Assembly: GCA_964017235.1 (NCBI GenBank)
Contig: OZ024930.1
Span: 27,346,614-27,410,613, forward strand
Length of the DNA stretch: 64,000 nt
Source of the DNA: Sabellastarte sp. h YS-2021
Lineage: Eukaryota; Annelida; Polychaeta; Sabellida; Sabellidae
Direction: 5' to 3'
Shown: positions 21,074-31,590 of the stretch, one piece after another
Layout of the letters: every line of letters starts with the position of its first letter
Numbering within the stretch: position 1 is the stretch's first letter
Translations under genes and position numbers: made by a program
Notes under the pieces: model-generated
What the model saw: only the letters and a program-made list of their open reading frames with translations
What the model was told of the DNA's origin: nothing
Database searches by the model: none

Positions 21074-23635
21074 ACCTCAAATGTTATTGATCATAGAAGT
21101 TTTGATACTAGAATTGTCATTTCTAAAGTTGTAAATAATGGTGAAAGTATGAATTGGAGACATGACTGGTTTAAATGTATTAACAGATCATACAGTGAGG
21201 TTGTCAAGAACGTGAGTGTGAACAAAAACAACCAGGTAGACGATTATCCCTGGTTTTCACGTGGGGCGCATAAAGACGTGGTAAATACAACCAAAGTCAC
21301 GAATCGTGACAAGTGTCATAGCAAAGTACGATGTCCATATCAAAACCACAGACTTAAACATGACCCCAAAGGGCAGGTCCATAGCCTAACTCGTACTCTG
21401 GTCTCTAACCAAGATGTACCAGTTTTTAACGAAGCCACAGCTAAAGCTAAACCCAAGGTTAGAGATATTTCTCCAGCACATTGCCACGATTTTCCACAAA
21501 AAATACCAGATAGTCACCACTTGTGGGTTTCACAAAACAACGTATTCTCACCTCTGGTCTGTCACAATGGCTTTGCTCCGTTAGCTGCACCAATTCTTGA
21601 TCATGGTGAAAAAGTAGTAATACAAGAGCTCCAAGGTGGCACTGTGGATGCTGAAGGTAAGGCTGGAAAAAAGTATTGTAACCAAAGCAAGGGGCGTTCA
21701 AACACAGTGATTCAGGGCACAGGACAGAATGGCACGGTAGGTGGCGCCAGCAGCGTTGCTGGTCTCTCAAAAGCACTTAATACTCGTGTCGACGACCGTC
21801 AGTTCCTTGCTACTAATACCACTGTGGACAAATATGACTTAGCACTCAGGTTCAAGTCCAAACACAAAGATAAGATTGAACAGTCAGCCAACTCTGAAAT
21901 CCTGAAGCTATGGGATGGTCAAACAGTGGGGAAATTTGGTTATATCCCATTAACTGAGCAAGTCGTAGTCAGTGACCAACAAATATCCCCAGTTAATCCT
22001 GATCTGCTACAGGTTCATGGTAAAGTTAAACAAACTGGAAATTACAATTTTCTTGGGGCCCAGATACCAATACCGTCTCAACTCAAGGTGAAGGCTTGGG
22101 AGGCCAACTTAAAAGGCTATTGGGACAAACAATTAGTGCCTTTAATCAAATATGGATTTCCCTTGAGTTTCAATCACAATATCGACCTCATATCCACTGA
22201 AGTTAACCACAGCTCAGCTAGGCAGTTCCCTCTGGAGGTAGAAGGTTACCTAGAAGAAGAAAAGTCCTTCAATGCTATACTAGGTCCATTCTCTGAACCC
22301 CCCATACCAGGCCTGCATATATCCCCCTTCCTTACGAGAGAAAAGAATGGAGGAACCAGTCGCAGAGTCATTGTGGATCTTAGTTTCCCTCCTGGTTCTT
22401 CAGTGAATGCTGGGGTTGACCCCAACTCATATTTAGGTTCTGAATTCTTACTTACCCTTCCTTCTATTGATTACATAACTGGTCAAGTCCTAAAACTGGG
22501 AAAAGGTTCACTAATTTACAAAATAGACATATCCAGAGCTTTCAGGCATATCAAAATTGATCCCTTGGATTATAATTTGTTAGGTCTTAGTTTCAAATCT
22601 TATTTCATTGATACATGCCTGCCATTCGGGTTCAGGCATGGTTCAGCCATGTTCCAGCGCCTGAGCGACTCAATAAGGTATATGATGCTGTGTAGAGGTC
22701 ATCATGTGACCAATTATATAGATGATATCATTGGGCAGGCCACTAGGTCCCAGGCTGAGTCATCTTTCAACACCCTTTATAATCTCCTGGGGGAATTAGG
22801 TCTGGATATCAGCAAAAAGAAGTTGGTCCCTCCCTCCACCCAGGCTTTATGCCTAGGGGTCATGATAAATACTGAAAATTTCACCATCTCTGTCCCTGAT
22901 GAAAAATTGGCAGAAATCAAGGAAGTGTGTTCGCAATGGCAGCTCAGAGACCATTGCAGCAAACGCGACCTTCAGTCTTTATTGGGTAGGCTGCTGTACG
23001 TTACCAAATGCGTCAAGGCATCTAGACCTTTTCTGAACAGAATGCTCGAGCTTCTAAGGCAAGCAGACAGACAGGAGAAAATCGTTCTCAGTGAAGACTT
23101 CCATAGAGATCTGAACTGGTTTTCTAGGTTCTTGACAAAGTTCAATGGGGTGGCGTTCTTTTCGCATGATCCAGTTCATTTTCACATCGAATTGGATGCC
23201 TCGCTTCAAGGTCTAGGGGCTGTTTGTGGCAATGAAGTTTATGCTGTTCCAGTCGAATTAGGTTACAAAGGTTACCAAATTGTTCATCTTGAAATGTTGA
23301 ATATTCTTGTCGCAATGCGAGTGTGGGCCCACATTTGGCATGAAAAAAGAGTAGTCATACACTGTGATAATCAGGCAGTCGTGGCAGTCATTAACTCAGG
23401 CAAAACTAGGGACCCTGTCCTAGCGGCCATTACTAGGAACATAGCAATGCTCACTGCCACTCATGATATTAACCTCAAGTTAGTTCACATTCTAGGCAAA
23501 CACAACATAATTGCTGACGCCCTTTCTAGGATTGGTTTACATTCTAACTACCAAGTGCAGCTCCATCATCTTATACCCCATCATACTTGGCTTGAAGTTC
23601 CAATTGAATTGCTTGAAATAGACTGGTCTATATAA
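21068..23635 (+). CDS. Ngaro E3 reverse transcriptase-RNase H (Pol)
   Basis: The frame is open from 21032, overlaps gag, and has no ATG until 21149, so translation as a Gag-Pol fusion is likely. A long N-terminal region of unknown fold includes RSYSEVVKNV (shared with E5) and a conserved pre-RT block (GYWDKQLVPLIKYGFPL). The reverse transcriptase follows: RRVIVDLSFPPGSSVNAG, IYKIDISRAFRHIKID, LPFGFRHGSAMFQRLSD and YIDD (22715-22726). The RNase H region contains HIELDASLQGLGAV, IVHLEMLNIL, HCDNQAVV and HILGKHNIIADALSR. No aspartic protease, integrase or methyltransferase domain is seen, as expected for Ngaro. The stop at 23633-23635 is followed in the same frame by the recombinase. Confidence 0.93.
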   Translation: MLTSNVIDHRSFDTRIVISKVVNNGESMNWRHDWFKCINRSYSEVVKNVSVNKNNQVDDYPWFSRGAHKDVVNTTKVTNRDKCHSKVRCPYQNHRLKHDPKGQVHSLTRTLVSNQDVPVFNEATAKAKPKVRDISPAHCHDFPQKIPDSHHLWVSQNNVFSPLVCHNGFAPLAAPILDHGEKVVIQELQGGTVDAEGKAGKKYCNQSKGRSNTVIQGTGQNGTVGGASSVAGLSKALNTRVDDRQFLATNTTVDKYDLALRFKSKHKDKIEQSANSEILKLWDGQTVGKFGYIPLTEQVVVSDQQISPVNPDLLQVHGKVKQTGNYNFLGAQIPIPSQLKVKAWEANLKGYWDKQLVPLIKYGFPLSFNHNIDLISTEVNHSSARQFPLEVEGYLEEEKSFNAILGPFSEPPIPGLHISPFLTREKNGGTSRRVIVDLSFPPGSSVNAGVDPNSYLGSEFLLTLPSIDYITGQVLKLGKGSLIYKIDISRAFRHIKIDPLDYNLLGLSFKSYFIDTCLPFGFRHGSAMFQRLSDSIRYMMLCRGHHVTNYIDDIIGQATRSQAESSFNTLYNLLGELGLDISKKKLVPPSTQALCLGVMINTENFTISVPDEKLAEIKEVCSQWQLRDHCSKRDLQSLLGRLLYVTKCVKASRPFLNRMLELLRQADRQEKIVLSEDFHRDLNWFSRFLTKFNGVAFFSHDPVHFHIELDASLQGLGAVCGNEVYAVPVELGYKGYQIVHLEMLNILVAMRVWAHIWHEKRVVIHCDNQAVVAVINSGKTRDPVLAAITRNIAMLTATHDINLKLVHILGKHNIIADALSRIGLHSNYQVQLHHLIPHHTWLEVPIELLEIDWSI

Positions 23636-24622
23636 CTTTCAGATTCCAACCCTCAGATTCAAGCTCTGTCAAGAGATGCGTCCTCTAGAATTCGAGGTGC
23701 CCTTGCTGAATCCACCACAAGGTCGTATGACAACATGTTTCGAGTGTTTCTTGCTTTCATTATTTTCGCCAAGTTTCCTCTCTCAGCTCTAACAGCTGAC
23801 CATGTACTCTGTTTCCTTGAATTTCTGGCCTCAAACAATGTGTCCCACTCTGCTATTGTCAACTACTTATCAGCTATCAAGACCAAAGTGACCATGTTTG
23901 GCCTTTCCAGTGCCAGTTTCACTGACCCTAGACTAAGATATTTCAGTCGTTCATTAGCCAGAAATGCAGCTCCTAAAGTCACCCTCAAATCCATCATTGA
24001 CATTCCCATTCTCTCACAAATATCTCAAGTGTGTGATTCCATGTATATGGGTTTTGTATATAAATCAGCCATATTGTTGTCATTCTTCAGTTTCCTAAGG
24101 ATATCAAATCTAGTCCCTCACTCAATTGCCAAATTTGATCCACTGAAACAGCTGGCTAGGGGGGACATATTCTTTGCTCCCCCAGGGGCTCACATACTCC
24201 TTAAATGGTCAAAAACCCTCCAGATGAATAACTCAGTAAGACTGGTGAAAATTCCCCACTTGGGCTCTTCCCCCATCTGCCCTGTTACAGCCCTTAGAAC
24301 CCTCCTCTCCCTCACCCCCTCAGGCCCCAACAAACCCCTTTTTCAAGTTAAACTCAGGCAGCAATGGGTTCCATTGTCAGACACCAGATTGAGGAAACAT
24401 TTTTCCACAATTTTGGCTAGATTGCAGCTATCTCAGTCAAATATCACCTTTCACTCACTTCGACGTTCAGGTGCCACCTGGGCTTTCAATGCCAAGGTGC
24501 CTCTACAGAATATCCAGAGTCATGGCACCTGGACGTCGGAGTGTGTGTGGTCCTACATTACCCAGGACCATCAGGCCTCAGATGCTGTGGCCCTCACATT
24601 CCAATGTTCCCTACAAACATGA
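23636..24622 (+). CDS. Ngaro E3 tyrosine recombinase
   Basis: This enzyme integrates the circular DNA copy using a covalent 3'-phosphotyrosine intermediate. The frame continues that of pol after a single TAA. The conserved N-terminal part (SRIRGALAESTTRSYDNMF) begins before the first ATG (23735), so initiation there is doubtful. An acceptor-like TAACTTTCAG ends at 23642, immediately upstream of the conserved region, suggesting expression from a spliced mRNA; stop-codon readthrough is the alternative. Catalytic motifs are the first Arg in FSFLRISN, a Lys in LLKWSKTLQ, HSLRRSG, HGTW and the nucleophile Tyr in VWSYITQ. About 328 residues is normal for the family. Confidence 0.9.
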   Translation, partial: LSDSNPQIQALSRDASSRIRGALAESTTRSYDNMFRVFLAFIIFAKFPLSALTADHVLCFLEFLASNNVSHSAIVNYLSAIKTKVTMFGLSSASFTDPRLRYFSRSLARNAAPKVTLKSIIDIPILSQISQVCDSMYMGFVYKSAILLSFFSFLRISNLVPHSIAKFDPLKQLARGDIFFAPPGAHILLKWSKTLQMNNSVRLVKIPHLGSSPICPVTALRTLLSLTPSGPNKPLFQVKLRQQWVPLSDTRLRKHFSTILARLQLSQSNITFHSLRRSGATWAFNAKVPLQNIQSHGTWTSECVWSYITQDHQASDAVALTFQCSLQT

Positions 24623-24639
24623 TACTTATACTGGGGTTT

Positions 24640-25315
24640 GGGGTTCATACATCCTCCCCTATGACCAAAACTGCCAAGTAAATAACATAATTTGGCACAA
24701 GGTGCTATTATACCACTCAAACAGTTGTAAACATGTAACCTTGTTTAAGGCCACCTTAAATGGCCCAGTCAACAATACTATCACATGAATCCATTATCAG
24801 GTAATTTAGCAAATTTAAGACCTCCTTAATGTTAATTTTACTCTTAACTGATTAGCTCATACTATGGTCCCCTGTTAGGGACACAACCTAATTAATCTTA
24901 GGTAGCTAATATGACCCAAGACCTATGGTCTTATTTTAGGCCACTTACTGGCCAGTTCACTTTAAGACCACTCTTAACCCAAATGTAATTGCTAGCTTTA
25001 CTTATACTGAACTGTTTTACTTGAGGCCACGTTACTTGGCCATGTCATACTAAGATGACCTTAACTTTTAAATGTTTTAGTATAAGGCCCCTTTAGGGCC
25101 AACCTTGTTATTAGTGTTTTAACACAAGTTTAGGTCACCTTACCATATCAGTAATTTATGGTGACCTTATGTATACTATTGCTGTTAATGTTACTGTAAC
25201 TGTTAAACTATAAAAGAATGTACATACATAATTTAGCGTATTGTGTTAACATAGTAAATACTAATAAATTTTTAATCCCCACCTGTGTGTTATTATACTA
25301 GCTAGGACACTGTGT
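24640..25315 (+). repeat. Ngaro E3 split repeat B1
   Basis: The 676-bp repeat matches B2 at an offset of 1524. It starts just after the recombinase stop, carries AATAAA (25263-25268) near its end and finishes with TGT, which is also the start of A2. Confidence 0.95.
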
Positions 25316-25516
25316 GGGGATGGCATCCCGGGTGCCAGTCCAGTCAGTGGCTTCTGGGGTGTTTTAATAAATTTATTCTTGTTTGTAGTTGCCCTATTTT
25401 ATGATTGGTTGACCTTAAGTTGACCTGACTTCCTATGAATTCCCGCTTTTGGAAGCCATCTTCACTTGTAAATTTTAAACCAAGGAGGAAACACCTCTCT
25501 TATAAAACAAAAATTT
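25313..25516 (+). repeat. Ngaro E3 split repeat A2
   Basis: The 204-bp copy of A1 abuts B1 with a TGT overlap. No difference from A1 was found by eye. Confidence 0.95.
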
Positions 25517-26163
25517 CCCTCTTACCCTCCCTAGAGCCACTGGCAGGTCTTACAACTGTACATGATTGTACCCTGTACTAGTTTGTATTTGTAGAAAATT
25601 GCCGTGTCCAGCTGACGGTTGGGCAGTTGCAATGGTCAAGTCAAGCAGGTCATCGAGGTCAAGGTCATCAGACCTCAGCCATTGGTCCAGTCTCACCTTT
25701 CTGACCTTCCTTAAGATGGCAGGTCTGCAGATCAGCTGAAGTTTGAAGGGTGTCTTCCTGGTCTCCTTCTTGTCAACAGAGACATAATAAATCTTTAAAT
25801 CTGATAATTAGTTTAAAGTAGTTCCATCCTGTGTGAGACTTGGACTGTATGCTCATATGCTATCAATATCATAGAAGATATATATTTTGTTTTTCCTCCT
25901 GGCAGCCAGCGCCGCCGTCCGGAAGCCAAGTAAGGATTGTTCCAGTTTGAGCTTAAGGGGCTGTATTGCTCAGTCACGTAGGGAGCCAACTGTTGAGCTA
26001 GTGTCTGGCTGTCAGAAGGAAATTCTGTACAAATGCTTCATAAATGCTTAAAAACTGTTTTAATGTTATCATGTTATCTTCTGCTTATGTGCATTGCATG
26101 TTGTTTTATTCTGTTGTTCTGACCTCACTTATCTGACCTTGGCTTTGACCTTCCTGGCAATAC
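25517..26163 (+). other. Spacer between A2 and B2 of Ngaro E3
   Basis: About 650 bp with no convincing reading frame. Some Ngaro elements encode a hydrolase-like protein here, but nothing of that kind is visible. Part of it (about 25939-26010) resembles 5978-6085. Confidence 0.7.
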
Positions 26164-26839
26164 GGGGTTCATACATCCTCCCCTATGACCAAAACTGCCA
26201 AGTAAATAACATAATTTGGCACAAGGTGCTATTATACCACTCAAACAGTTGTAAACATGTAACCTTGTTTAAGGCCACCTTAAATGGCCCAGTCAACAAT
26301 ACTATCACATGAATCCATTATCAGGTAATTTAGCAAATTTAAGGCCTCCTTAATGTTAATTTTACTCTTAACTGATTAGCTCATACTATGGTCCCCTGTT
26401 AGGGACACAACCTAATTAATCTTAGGTAGCTAATATGACCCAAGACCTATGGTCTTATTTTAGGCCACTTACTGGCCAGTTCACTTTAAGACCACTCTTA
26501 ACCCAAATGTAATTGCTAGCTTTACTTATACTGAACTGTTTTACTTGAGGCCACGTTACTTGGCCATGTCATACTAAGATGACCTTAACTTTTAAATGTT
26601 TTAGTATAAGGCCCCTTTAGGGCCAACCTTGTTATTAGTGTTTTAACACAAGTTTAGGTCACCTTACCATATCAGTAATTTATGGTGACCTTATGTATAC
26701 TATTGCTGTTAATGTTACTGTAACTGTTAAACTATCAAAGAATGTACATACATAATTTAGCGTATTGTGTTAACATAGTAAATACTAATAAATTTTTAAT
26801 CCCCACCTGTGTGTTATTATACTAGCTAGGACACTGTGT
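26164..26839 (+). repeat. Ngaro E3 split repeat B2 (3' end)
   Basis: The 676-bp copy of B1 has two differences noted by eye (AAGACC/AAGGCC near 26344 and CTATAAA/CTATCAA near 26732). It ends with the element's terminal TGT, followed directly by the remaining FB1 terminal repeat. Confidence 0.95.
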
Positions 26840-26863
26840 CCCTTTCTGGACTCCGTAGCTTCC

Positions 26864-29311
26864 ACTGCATTAGCAACTCTTGCAAATTGGAGTGTGTCAT
26901 TGCCACTGTGCACAGATCTGAACACAATAACTGCACCTGCTAATGATGTCTAAATAACAGAGTATACATTGCCAAGTGACTTGTATATTGTGGCCATATT
27001 CATTATCTTGTCAAGAGGAAGGAATTTGTTCTGCCCAATACTGTCGGACTAATGAAAAAGAGTGGTGAGCAAGTGGTATTAAATCTGAGATGTAATCACT
27101 CAACTCTGGCACCTGTGACTTGTGAGTGTGAATCTAGCCCATGGTGACATGTAGCCTTTCCTGATATGAATTCAGCAGTTAAAATGTTTGATCTGTGTTT
27201 GTGTTTTATTCCATTGAATTTCATGGGATGTTGTCTTGTTGTCTGGTTACCGTGTCCTTTTTCTGTGACAAAAAGGGATCCGGTTCTAGTCAGCATTTTG
27301 GATAATTATCTTTAACAGTTACACTTATTAATACTACAAAAATAAGATAAATTTTGTTTCTAATCCAATTATATTGTGCACATTTTTATATTTTGTTCCC
27401 GTTTTTTCTGTGTTTATTTTTATGACATAATAGTTCCACAAAGATTATCTTTAATAAAAAATGTACATCAGTTTAAGTGCTGTTAATCTCTTATTATCGT
27501 TTGTAAAGACATTTCGCTTTTAAATGAACTGACAAACGTAGTATTTTTATTTTAATATAGAAAATAACACTACTTAACCTATGTACAGAAGCCATACTTT
27601 TAAATACTTTAGCTATTTAAAATAAAACATGGAAGTTCCTGTTTCACGACAATCAGATACAGTAGACTGGTCACCTGTCACATTAAAGAGAAAAACAATT
27701 CGGGAACCAGGCAAGGTAAAGGTCGCCATGAGCAACAAGAGTCCCTTTTTGTTAATCTGGACCAGTGACCCATCTGGTTTCCTTGGCATATCTTTCTGTG
27801 GGAGTTTCGTGAGGCTTGTTCTGTAGTCTATCTCATCCGAAGTTTCATCATCAGCATCAACTTATGTAATATTCGTATATAAATTAATATGTAACATTCT
27901 TATTTCCGCTTCTTCAATCATTCCTTTCATGGAAAAGTTTAAAAGAAAAATTTAAATCTACAGTCATTACAATATGTTATTTCTTTTTAACGTAATTACA
28001 GTCTAACCCATGAAGAAATTTTGTGCAGACAGTTGATATGTTTACCTGCAAAGTGGTTTTTAGGAACTTGGAAGCCAAGAAGCAGTTTGTCTTCTAATCA
28101 GAAGCTGTCACATCTGTGTGGGTTTGACACCCACAAGTTAAAAAGCTGAAGACCTGTCCCAGTATCACCCAGGCTGTCCAATTAGATCTTAAACAGCATC
28201 TTTAAACTTTACAGCATTTTTTTCTTAGATAGGTTTAAAGTTTTGGAATATGCTGTATCAGATGTGGAGAATCTGGGAGTATATGATGCATCGCTACCGT
28301 ACTGTATGCTTAATCTGCACCGTTTATCTATGTAAGATGAATACAATGGGTGATAAATAAGTGGGTGATAAAATAAGTGAAGCACACATTGAGAACACTG
28401 ACCAGACTTCTACATAGTTTCCTGGTAAGATGCCAAGATATATAACCAGTTACAGTTGAGGGGCAAGAATGAAGATGGATCAATTGATCCACACTGATTT
28501 CCCTAGTTAACTACTCTATCCTGCTTTTTGCTGAAAAAATTGCTCATAAAATAATTCTCAAAGAGACAAATCTCTATAAATCAGTCAGGTTAAAAAGAAC
28601 GCATACTACTGGCCAGGGTCTGAATCATTTCCCTACCCTGCAGCAGGAACTACTAGAACTTACAATCATAAGTTGAGGATATGGCAACCCAGTAGCAAAT
28701 CATCCATACCAACAGTATGCAAGTGGAAGACCGAAACCCAACAAGAACAGTCATACCACAGCCTAGATTAGTAATTTGGGAATGATAGTGTAGTAGCTTG
28801 GCAGATGACAAACCGTGGAACCTCTCAAGAGCCAGATCCTGAGCTGACCACAGAAAATTAAAAGGTCAATTTGAAAGCCAGCTAAATGTTCCAGGAAATT
28901 TTATTAAACTAGTTACGCCCCACAAAAATGTAATCCCTTTAAAAACCTCTCATCAAACAAAATACCATGCTATAAAAACATTTTGATTGCATCATCCTAA
29001 CTGGGCTTGAACCCACAAACACAAGTGCATGTGTAAATAAACCACATATGGACCAACAATAAGGCCTACTTTAAAAAAAAAGTCACCATTCATTTTTTGC
29101 ATTGCATGACAATAGTGTCATGGCCTTGAAAATAAATGACAATAAGGAAGGCACAGCTGGGTAAGCTTTTTCTATATTAAAAATACATTACATTTTCTGT
29201 ATTTTTTCTTCCTCCAAAGATTATAAAATGAAAGAGAAACGTTTATTTTTGTTTTCAAAAAATTCACAATATTCTTGTCATTTCATTTCATTGCATCACC
29301 TTGAAAGTAAT
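26864..29311. other. Non-coding stretch with SINE-like fragments
   Basis: No gene recognised. It holds the SINE at 28061-28210. A B-box-like GTGGGTTCAAGCCC on minus near 28996-29009 suggests another tRNA-derived fragment. Confidence 0.4.
28061..28210 (+). repeat. tRNA-derived SINE fragment, family 2
   Basis: GAAGCAGTTTGTCTTCTAATC is followed by a B-box-like GGGTTTGACACCCAC and the tail GACCTGTCCCAGTATCACCC. The same tail and order occur at 44748-44940, and the tail alone near 45.44-45.50 kb. Confidence 0.5.
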
Positions 29312-29727
29312 GGGGGTGTTCCACTGGAACTGACCCTGTAACCGACTCTATGACTGTAGGGTCTGTTGCAAAAGTCAGGACAAAAAAAAAACAGAAAAAG
29401 CACGTGAAAATGTTTGGTCAGTTACATCTCCCCAACAGGACGTAGTACATCCCAGCTTGTCTGGATCCAAATCCTAACCTGGCTTTGGGCCGGCTTATTT
29501 TCTCCACGACTAGATGGGAAACTACCAGGACAAGCCTTAAACCCCTAACTGACAAAACATATCAAGCACTGACAAGCTGTACTAACAAACCGACAGGACT
29601 GGAGCATTTTCTTGACTCACCCCGACTGGACTGATTAAATCCTGGAGTCGGTATCAAGAGTCAGGATCAAACCAAAAGTATATAAACCCCCACTGGCTGT
29701 CATAAAACATCATTTGTCACTGCAAAG

Positions 29728-31590
29728 ATGCCAGCTGCACATTGGACAGAATTTCTGCATCAGCTTAGGGTACTTTTGATTTTATTGAGTTTAATATTTT
29801 GATTTTCATTATGATTTGCAGACAGAAAAGGACACATCTGCACCCTGGACCACCACTTGCCCTACAGCCTAAAGCAACAGCCCCAGTCAGACCCCATGAG
29901 AAAACAAAAGCCACCAAACCCCTTGACTTTGCCCCGGATCCTTCAAAAACCCAGAAAAAGATACAACAACCTCCTGACCGGCTTAATAGAAACTGACATC
30001 CCAGGATACCAGAATTTTGCTAGAATGCAACAAGTCTTTTTTGGCTTCATTGAGGAATGTTTGAAAATACCTTTGGAATATCAGTGAGCCAGTTCAGGAG
30101 CCGCATGGTCCTTCATAAAGTCCACAATTGACTCACTTTATAGAGATAAAATAACAGACAAGTCCACACTTCCCGGCTTGTCTGTTGCTGTAACTGCTTT
30201 TTCGGTTTTTGTTTACAGCTTGTCTGTATGCTTGTCCTGCTGAGATGTTACTGACTCTATGGTTAAAGACTGGGAGACTTCCAGTCTTGATGGCAAGTGT
30301 CCAAGTCATGTCAGTTATGTATATGACAGGCCTGTTGTCTTCCAAGTACTGTCCGTTTTTCTCTATAGATTGTCTGCAGGTGGAATACTAGCACATCTTA
30401 ACCCGGGACCAGCACCTGCTCTACAGCCAGCAACCAGCAGATCCACAACCACCACCCAGGAGAAAAAGAAAGCCATAAAATCCCTGGGTCATGCCCTGAA
30501 TCCTTTAAATAGAAGAAAGAGAATGGTACAGGACCCTCCTAACCGACTTAATAGAGACTGATATCAAAGGCAATCAGAATTTTGTCAGGATGTCACCCTT
30601 CCTATTTTACCTCATTAAGGAACATTTAAAACCACCACATTAAGAAGGATGTCTCCAGTTTTAGGAAGCCCTTAGAAGTTGGAATGAAACTGGCAATAAC
30701 ACTGTCACATTGTAACAGGAGAGACATACACTTCCTGACAGCATCACTGGCTGGTTGGGCGGACCACCATATGTAATTTTTTTGCCAGTTGTCTGCCAAG
30801 CCATCCATGCTGAATTCCTGGAAGAATATTTGACATGCTCTACTGACCCTAATGGCTGGTAAAAATGGAGAAGTTCAGAACCAGATTGAATGTCCCCCTG
30901 CTCATGGGGCCCTAGATGGGAAACATATCGCCATGAAGAACCTGAAGAAATCTGAGAGTCAATATTAGAAACTACAAGGGCTACTTTTCCCTGGTGCTAG
31001 TTGCTCTGATTGATGCAGAATACATATCCCTCTAGGTAGACGTTGGATCAAGCGGATCTTCATCAGATGCACAGATTTTAACTGAAGCAAGTAGAGGAAG
31101 AAGATCGAAGATGACACCTCAGGGCTTCTGCCGCCTGGGAGAGGCAGGGCCAGATTTACACTAATTCTTGTGGAGTGCTGACACCTTTGCCTTGATCCCA
31201 TGGATGGTGAAAACCTACAGCAGAAGACAACTCACAAGCGAAGAGAGAAGAACAGACTACAGGAGGGTAGTTGAGAATGCGTCTGGAATATTAGTGAGCA
31301 GATGCAGGGTATAACTAGGCACAATGGAGGAAAGGCCGAAGATTTTCAGAGACAATGATTTGAAATGTGTTCTGTTGTACAACGTGGTGAGGACAAACCA
31401 GGGTAGAGTAGTTAGGGCACCCACAACAGCAAATGATGTAGCAGCCCTACAAAATGAACAGGTGGTGTATGTGTCAGATGACAACTACAGGAATCCTTTG
31501 AGGGAGGCCAAACATCACCAAAACCTACTGAAAGATTACTTCAATCATCTTGGTGCATTGGCTGGGTTGGATGACATGGGTTGGATCTGA
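29728..31590 (+). pseudogene. Harbinger-2 transposase, heavily degraded
   Basis: An ATGCCAGC start-like exon at 29728 is followed by AGGTACT, a donor-like site, and a TTTGCAG acceptor near 29821. This mirrors the start of Harbinger-1. The Pro/Lys-rich N-terminus and GYQNFARM motif (about 30000) are partly duplicated at 30385-30620. Downstream pieces in several frames match Harbinger-1: RNYKGYFSLVLVALIDAEY, VDVGSSGSSSDAQIL, RRVVENASGILVSRCRV and EAKHHQNLLKDYFNHLGAL to a stop near 31590. The middle Asp (SSDAQ) and the Glu (VVENA) are still visible, and the first Asp lies in a GALDGKH-like context near 30.91 kb. Many stops and frame changes make it a pseudogene. Confidence 0.82.

Larger units (their letters stand above)
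19602..26839 (+). mobile_element. Ngaro-type retrotransposon E3, complete, with split direct repeats
   Basis: The 7.24-kb element has the order A1 (19602-19805), gag, RT/RNase H, tyrosine recombinase, B1 (24640-25315), A2 (25313-25516), a spacer, and B2 (26164-26839). This A1...B1A2...B2 arrangement, the YR gene and the absence of an integrase or methyltransferase domain define the Ngaro branch of DIRS-like retrotransposons. A1 and A2 look identical by eye and B1/B2 differ at two positions noted by eye. All three coding frames are open. It begins and ends with TGT and B1 overlaps A2 by TGT. There is no target duplication beyond that trinucleotide. It sits inside the right terminal repeat of FB1. 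Confidence 0.95.
17770..26858. mobile_element. Fold-back-like DNA element FB1, split by three later insertions
   Basis: A 22-bp terminal repeat starts CTACGAAGCCCAG at 17770. Its inverted partner ends ...GGACTCCGTAG at 26858, with 19 of 22 positions matching, and both ends are flanked by CTTCC (17765-17769 and 26859-26863). The left arm (17840-18046) is an array of about 21-bp units (ACAAGCTAGCAAGTCGTTCCC type). The right arm (18905-19076 and 19389-19600) is an array of the reverse-complement type (AACGAGTTAGTAAGTGGTGGG). The element has no coding sequence. A MITE (18055-18547), a SINE-like insert (19077-19374) and the Ngaro element E3 (19602-26839) interrupt it. A paralogue without these insertions is at 39286-39960. 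Confidence 0.82.

Noticed and set aside
27629..27826. Possible first exon (ATG in good context, donor-like CAAGGTAAAG)
   Set aside because: Only about 28 codons, no acceptor or partner exon, no recognisable protein; equally likely by chance.
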